Positions 60,290-64,000 of a DNA stretch of 64,000 bases are shown one piece after another; within the stretch, counting starts at the first letter, position 1; each line of letters begins with the position of its first letter. Source of the DNA: Aliidongia dinghuensis (lineage in GTDB: Bacteria > Pseudomonadota > Alphaproteobacteria > ATCC43930 > CGMCC-115725); NCBI RefSeq assembly GCF_014643535.1, contig NZ_BMJQ01000025.1, forward strand, positions 1 to 64,000, in the 5' to 3' direction. Under the pieces are notes generated by a model. It had not been told where the DNA came from. It worked only from the letters and a program-made list of their open reading frames with translations, and made no database searches. A program made the position numbers and the translations under genes.

Positions 60290-61889
60290 GCGCCGCCTGC
60301 ACGGCCGCAGCGCCGCCCCCGGCCTGGCGCACGGCATGGTCGCCGTGCTGGACCCCGGGCTCGCTGAGCGGCGCCCGGCAGGGGAGGCGGCCGAGGAAAC
60401 AGCGGCACTGCAGCAAGCCATTGCGGCCGCTCTTGCCGAGCTGGAAATGCAAGTCCGCCGCCTTGCCGACGATGCCGCGGACATGCTGGGTTTTCAGCTG
60501 GCGATATTGTCCGACGACGAGCTCGCCCGACCGGCGTGGGACGCGATCGTCGGCGGGGCGTCGGCGGATGTCGCCTGGTGCGACGTGATGGCGGCCGAGA
60601 TCGCACATTATGCGGCTGGTGACGAATATTTCGCGGCCCGCACCGCCGATCTCGAGGACATCCGCGACCGCGTGCTGCGGCAGCTCACCCCTGGATCCGA
60701 AGCGGCGGCAATTCCCGCCGGCGCCGTCGTGGTGGCGGCCGACCTGCCCCTCTCCCGCTTCCTCTCCATCGACTGGCTGCGTGGTGGTGCCATTGTGTTG
60801 ACCGATGGCAGCCCATCCGGCCATGTCGCCATGCTGGCGCGGGCCCGCGGCGTGCCGATGGTCACCGGGGTCGGCGGTGCGCCCGCTTCCCTTGCGGGTG
60901 TCGAAGCGCTGGTCGACGCCGTCTCGGGCGAAGTGGTGCTGGATCCGAGCGATGCCACCCGTGCCGACTTTGCCGCGAAGTGCCGCACCGAAGCCGCAGT
61001 CAGCGCCGGCCGGGCCGAATATCGTTATCGCGACGCCAGGACCGCCGATGGCGCTCGCATCAAAATGAACCTCAACATCAGCGATATTGCCGAACTCGAC
61101 GGGCTCGACCCGGCGATCTGCGATGGCATCGGTCTGGTCCGAACCGAGTTGCTGTTCCGCGACCAGGCCGCCCTGCTCGACGAGAACACCCAGTTCGAGG
61201 CCTATCGGCGCCTGGCTGTGTGGGCGGAAGGGCGGCCGGTCACCATTCGCACGCTGGATGCCGGCGGCGACAAGCCGATCCCCGGGGTTACCATCGACGG
61301 CGAAAGCAATCCGTTCCTGGGTTTGCGCGGCATCCGCCTGTCGCTGCGTCACCCGGACCTATTTCGCACGCAATTGCGCGCCCTTGCCCGGGCGGCCGTG
61401 CATGGGAATGTGCGCATCATGCTACCGATGGTAACTATCCCGGCCGAGCTTGAGGCTGCTCGGGCGATGCTCAATGAAGCAGTCGACAGTCTTGCTGCCG
61501 AAGGCATCGCGGCGCGCCGGCCGGCGTTGGGCATCATGGTCGAGGTGCCGGCTGCGGCCATTGCAATTGATGAATTCAACGCCGGATTCTTCTCGATCGG
61601 CTCCAACGACCTCATCCAGTACGTGACCGCCGCCGGCCGCGACATTGCGGCCGTGGCCGAACTGGCCAATCCGCGGAACCCCGCCGTGCTGCGGCTCATC
61701 GCGGCAATCGTCCGGCACGGCGCGGAGGCCGGTCGCGAGGTGAGCCTGTGCGGCGATGCCGGCGCCGATCCAGCCCTGGTGACGACCCTGCTGCGAACCG
61801 GGTTGCGGTCACTGTCGGTAGCACCATCGGCCTTGGAGCGTACCAAAGAGGCCGTGGCCGCAACCGACCTGCGCCTGACGCTGCCATGA
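60282..61889 (+). CDS. Phosphoenolpyruvate-protein phosphotransferase (EI-like) of the Dha system
   Basis: EI-type enzyme of 535 aa. The phospho-histidine is His181 in LTDGSPSGHVAMLARARGVP. PEP-binding elements are present: GIGLVRTELLFRD, LDAGGDKPIPGV, NPFLGLRGIRLSL, MLPMVTIPAELEA, then GIMVEVPAAAI, SIGSNDLIQYV and a C-terminal Cys in LCGDAGADPA. Start at 60282 (MAERRL) overlaps the HPr stop by 8 nt; 60267 is an alternative. It feeds phosphate from PEP into the adjacent HPr and DhaM proteins, giving a self-contained chain. Confidence 0.9.
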   Translation: MAERRLHGRSAAPGLAHGMVAVLDPGLAERRPAGEAAEETAALQQAIAAALAELEMQVRRLADDAADMLGFQLAILSDDELARPAWDAIVGGASADVAWCDVMAAEIAHYAAGDEYFAARTADLEDIRDRVLRQLTPGSEAAAIPAGAVVVAADLPLSRFLSIDWLRGGAIVLTDGSPSGHVAMLARARGVPMVTGVGGAPASLAGVEALVDAVSGEVVLDPSDATRADFAAKCRTEAAVSAGRAEYRYRDARTADGARIKMNLNISDIAELDGLDPAICDGIGLVRTELLFRDQAALLDENTQFEAYRRLAVWAEGRPVTIRTLDAGGDKPIPGVTIDGESNPFLGLRGIRLSLRHPDLFRTQLRALARAAVHGNVRIMLPMVTIPAELEAARAMLNEAVDSLAAEGIAARRPALGIMVEVPAAAIAIDEFNAGFFSIGSNDLIQYVTAAGRDIAAVAELANPRNPAVLRLIAAIVRHGAEAGREVSLCGDAGADPALVTTLLRTGLRSLSVAPSALERTKEAVAATDLRLTLP

Positions 61890-62296
61890 GCGACGTTTCC
61901 AGCAGCCCGGTCGCCGACTATAAGCGCCTATTGCAAATCGTCTGCGACAATCGCCCCTCCGGCACCCGCCACAGGCTGGCGAAGGCGCTCGGCACCAATC
62001 GGTCCTTTGTCTCGCAACTGACCAATCCGATCTACACCGTACCGATTCCGGTGCAGCATCTGGAGACGATCTTCGAGGTCTGCCATTTCTCCATGACGGA
62101 GCGCACGGCGTTCCTGGCGGCGTACGACCGGGCCCATCCGGAGCGCCGCAAGGCCGCCGAGGCGCAGCCGAAAGTCCGTGAGATCACGCTGTCCGTGCCG
62201 GATCTCGGCAGCGCCAAGCGCAATCAGCAGCTGGATGACATGATGGCCGAGTATGCCCGGCAGATGGCCCGGCTGCTCTCCACGCAAGACGACTGA
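61886..62296 (+). CDS. Small HTH (XRE-like) regulator in the Dha operon
   Basis: Protein of 136 aa overlapping the EI-like gene by 4 nt. Residues about 26-50 (GTRHRLAKALGTNRSFVSQL) look like a lambda-repressor-type helix-turn-helix, followed by a helical IPVQHLETIFEVCHFSMTERTAFLAAY. The C-terminal tail (LDDMMAEYARQMARLL) could support dimerisation. It may bind the ACATGYTTAGT elements in the divergent region. Identification as a DNA-binding protein is from pattern only. Confidence 0.6.
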   Translation: MSDVSSSPVADYKRLLQIVCDNRPSGTRHRLAKALGTNRSFVSQLTNPIYTVPIPVQHLETIFEVCHFSMTERTAFLAAYDRAHPERRKAAEAQPKVREITLSVPDLGSAKRNQQLDDMMAEYARQMARLLSTQDD

Positions 62297-62337
62297 AATC
62301 GGCTCACAAACAATCGGTCGCCAGGGAGGAAAATACG

Positions 62338-63324
62338 ATGAAGAAGCTGATGAACGCCGCCGACACCATGCTCGCGGAAAGCCTGGACGGGTTCGCGGCG
62401 GCACACGCCGATATCGTGACGCTGGCAGCAGATCGCAAATTCATCCGCCGCCGCACACTGACCCCCGGCAAGGTTGCGCTGATCTCCGGTGGCGGCTCAG
62501 GCCACGAGCCGCTGCACAGTGGCTTTGTCGGCCGCGGCATGCTCGATGCCGCCTGCCCGGGCCAGGTGTTCACCTCGCCCACACCGGACCAGATCGTCGA
62601 GGCGATCGAGGCGGTCGACACGGGCGCCGGCAGTCTGCTGATCGTCAAGAACTACGAAGGCGATGTCATGAACTTCGAAATGGCCGCCGAGATCGCCGGC
62701 GACCATCGAATGGCCACCGTGGTGATCGATGATGATGTGGCTGTGCCGAATTCCACCTGGTCCACCGGCCGGCGCGGTGTGGCTGGCACGCTGGTGGTGG
62801 AGAAGATCCTGGGGGCGGCCGCCGAGCAATCAATGGGGTTGGCCGAATTGCAGCAGCTCGGCCGGGCGATGAACGCGCGCACCCGATCGATGGGCGTGGC
62901 GCTCTCGCCCTGTACGGTGCCCGCTGCAGGCAAGCCGACCTTTCAGCTTGGCGACGACGAGATGGAAGTGGGGGTCGGCATCCACGGCGAGCCCGGCCGC
63001 AAACGCACCCGCCTCGAAGCCGCGGACGCCATTGCCGAAGAGATGATCGGATCCATCGTGGCTGATCTCGCTCCCTCGGAAGGCCGCGAATGTCTTCTGC
63101 TCGTCAACGGCTTTGGCGCCACGCCATCGATGGAGCTCTATCTCATGGTCAACGCCGCCCGGCGCATTCTGCAAGCCCGCGGGCTGGTCGTGGCGCGATA
63201 CCTCACGGGCTCGCTCGTCACGTCCCTGGACATGGCCGGCTGCTCGCTGACGGTGAGCATTCTCGACGCCGATACGATGCGGCTGTGGGATGCGCCGGTT
63301 AAAACCGCGGCGCTGTGCTGGTGA
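62338..63324 (+). CDS. dhaK: Dihydroxyacetone kinase subunit DhaK
   Basis: Substrate-binding subunit of 328 aa. The substrate histidine is His216 in GVGIHGEPG and the glycine loop is GGGSGHEP (51-58). The DhaK fold ends at the C-terminus without a DhaL domain, so it must work with the separate DhaL at 58955. GGGAGGA lies upstream of the ATG. It is the last gene of the operon. The operon thus encodes both a fused kinase and a full PTS-type DhaK/DhaL/DhaM set. Confidence 0.92.
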   Translation: MKKLMNAADTMLAESLDGFAAAHADIVTLAADRKFIRRRTLTPGKVALISGGGSGHEPLHSGFVGRGMLDAACPGQVFTSPTPDQIVEAIEAVDTGAGSLLIVKNYEGDVMNFEMAAEIAGDHRMATVVIDDDVAVPNSTWSTGRRGVAGTLVVEKILGAAAEQSMGLAELQQLGRAMNARTRSMGVALSPCTVPAAGKPTFQLGDDEMEVGVGIHGEPGRKRTRLEAADAIAEEMIGSIVADLAPSEGRECLLLVNGFGATPSMELYLMVNAARRILQARGLVVARYLTGSLVTSLDMAGCSLTVSILDADTMRLWDAPVKTAALCW

Positions 63325-63421
63325 TGGCGCCAGGGGCAAGACGAAGCGACCCGCACCGAGGCCGCAGCGCGCGGTCGCGCTCTGGCTGAGAAGCGCGGGC
63401 CTCGCCCACGCGCGGGCGATC

Positions 63422-63589
63422 ATGAAGGCCCGCACGTCGCTGACCGAGGTGCTGGAGCCGGTGTTGGCAAGCCTGGCGCGGAGCGAGACGGACGCTCGAT
63501 CGATCTGTCGGTTCTGCGATGAGGGCGTGTGCCGGCCCCAGGGCTGCCCGGTGGAGCAAGCTGCTTTCCAATCGGTGGAGGAGCGCTAA
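63422..63589 (+). pseudogene. C-terminal remnant of a MarR-type regulator (probable)
   Basis: The 55 codons from the ATG at 63422 encode LTEVLEPVLASLARSETDARS then ICRFCDEGVCRPQGCPVEQA. The ICRxCDxxxC...CPV ending is known from the C-terminus of some MarR-family winged-helix proteins. No winged-helix region lies in the same frame upstream, so this looks like the surviving 3' end of a lost gene. A small independent Cys-rich protein is the alternative. Confidence 0.4.
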
Positions 63590-64000
63590 GGCGCAAAAGA
63601 GGCGGACGACCGAGCCCCATCAGCACTCGTTGTGCATCGCTTCTGCGCGACGTCGCCCCGCGGATCTAATCCAGTTTGAAGTTCGTTCTGGCCCATTCGA
63701 GGCCCAGAACAGATGCGAGGTGCGTTTCAGCGACAGCTCGGCGTTTCTCCACTTCGCTTTCGTGAAAGTTTTCGACGAGCGGCTGACGCTGCTGAATAGG
63801 ATGGTCCGCTTGGACATCGCAATCCGCTGACCAGCGAACGCGCTGAGGGTTATCTCGGTCAGCGAGAACATGTCAGCGAAAATTCCTGTTTAGTCCCGGC
63901 ATTTGACGGATCGGATTGAGTGGCTTCGCGTCGCGATCCCCTCAATCCGTGAATCCATCTCCCATCAAATATTAGTGATCACTCATATTTCTATAATAAA
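63590..64000. other. Unassigned end of the window, with promoter-like A+T-rich tip
   Basis: No convincing gene is present in the last 411 bp. The tip is markedly A+T-rich and contains a palindrome (63974-63983) and a TATAAT at 63992-63997, suggesting a promoter for a gene beyond the window, but no matching -35 box at normal spacing was found. Confidence 0.4.
63974..63983. promoter_or_regulatory. AGTGATCACT palindrome near a TATAAT box
   Basis: A 10-bp perfect palindrome lies 8 bp before TATAAT (63992-63997) in an A+T-rich tract at the right end. This could be an operator of a rightward promoter. It is short and could be chance. Confidence 0.3.

Noticed and set aside
58865..60484. A 539-codon open frame on the minus strand
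   Set aside because: It is antisense to dhaL, dhaM, HPr and EI-like genes, all of which show complete catalytic motifs. The translated product is low-complexity.
63620..63871. An 83-codon minus-strand frame and an overlapping 103-codon plus-strand frame at the right end
   Set aside because: Neither has a recognisable motif, ribosome-binding site or coupling to neighbours; both overlap each other. Left as unassigned DNA.

Overview
The window is about 64 kb of GC-rich, densely packed DNA from a Gram-negative bacterium. Many genes overlap by exactly 4 nt (ATGA, GTGA). The gene content points to an alphaproteobacterium, possibly of the Rhodospirillales: FCD-type GntR, LysR and dipeptide ABC operons, LptF/LptG-type permeases, a bacterial ceramide pathway of the Caulobacter kind, and a dihydroxyacetone-kinase/PTS locus. 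The genus cannot be fixed from sequence alone. I saw no rRNA, tRNA or CRISPR array.

Layout. 1-112: tail of an IS630-type transposase. 125-7883 (minus): betaine/proline-type ABC transporter (ProVWX) behind a GntR-controlled oxidative pathway (aldehyde dehydrogenase, DapA-family lyase, FAD amine oxidase), with a clear GntR operator upstream of the regulator. 8088-8963: formyltetrahydrofolate deformylase. 9054-20684: peptide/opine-type ABC transporter, an HcnABC/opine-oxidase-like FAD-[2Fe-2S]-FAD set, a second FAD oxidase, a LysR regulator, an MmgE/PrpD protein and a solute-binding protein. 20873-35697: a redox locus with four two-haem c-type cytochromes of the MauG/cytochrome c peroxidase type, an Fe-S old-yellow-enzyme relative, a GMC flavoenzyme, a patatin-like lipoprotein and two small proteins. 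35889-41803: glycan genes (two GT4 glycosyltransferases, a Wzx-type flippase, a radical SAM enzyme, a PIG-L deacetylase). 41991-55777: a sphingolipid island. 56140-63324: aquaglyceroporin and dihydroxyacetone kinase/PTS genes. 63325-64000: a regulator remnant and mostly unassigned DNA.

The most interesting part is 35889-55777. It holds what looks like a complete bacterial ceramide pathway: serine palmitoyltransferase, dedicated ACP, acyl-AMP ligase, NAD-dependent reductase, GNAT-fold ceramide synthase and lipid hydroxylase. Interleaved is an operon for inositol-1-phosphate synthase, a nucleotidyltransferase and a CDP-alcohol phosphotransferase. There is also a GT32-type glycosyltransferase (the fold of the yeast inositol-phosphoceramide mannosyltransferases), an LptF/LptG-like pair, and a GT4 plus PIG-L deacetylase pair. 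Together they suggest synthesis and export of a glycosylated inositol-phosphoceramide, reached with bacterial enzymes. The product is an inference; the enzyme families are well supported.

A second unusual unit is the four-cytochrome redox locus (20873-35697), whose substrate I cannot name. A third is the dihydroxyacetone locus, where the PTS phosphoryl chain that is one DhaM polypeptide in E. coli is split into EIIA, HPr and EI genes beside two kinase systems. Small 15-17 bp tandem duplications recur in several genes, one of them multiplying a stop codon plus ribosome-binding site.
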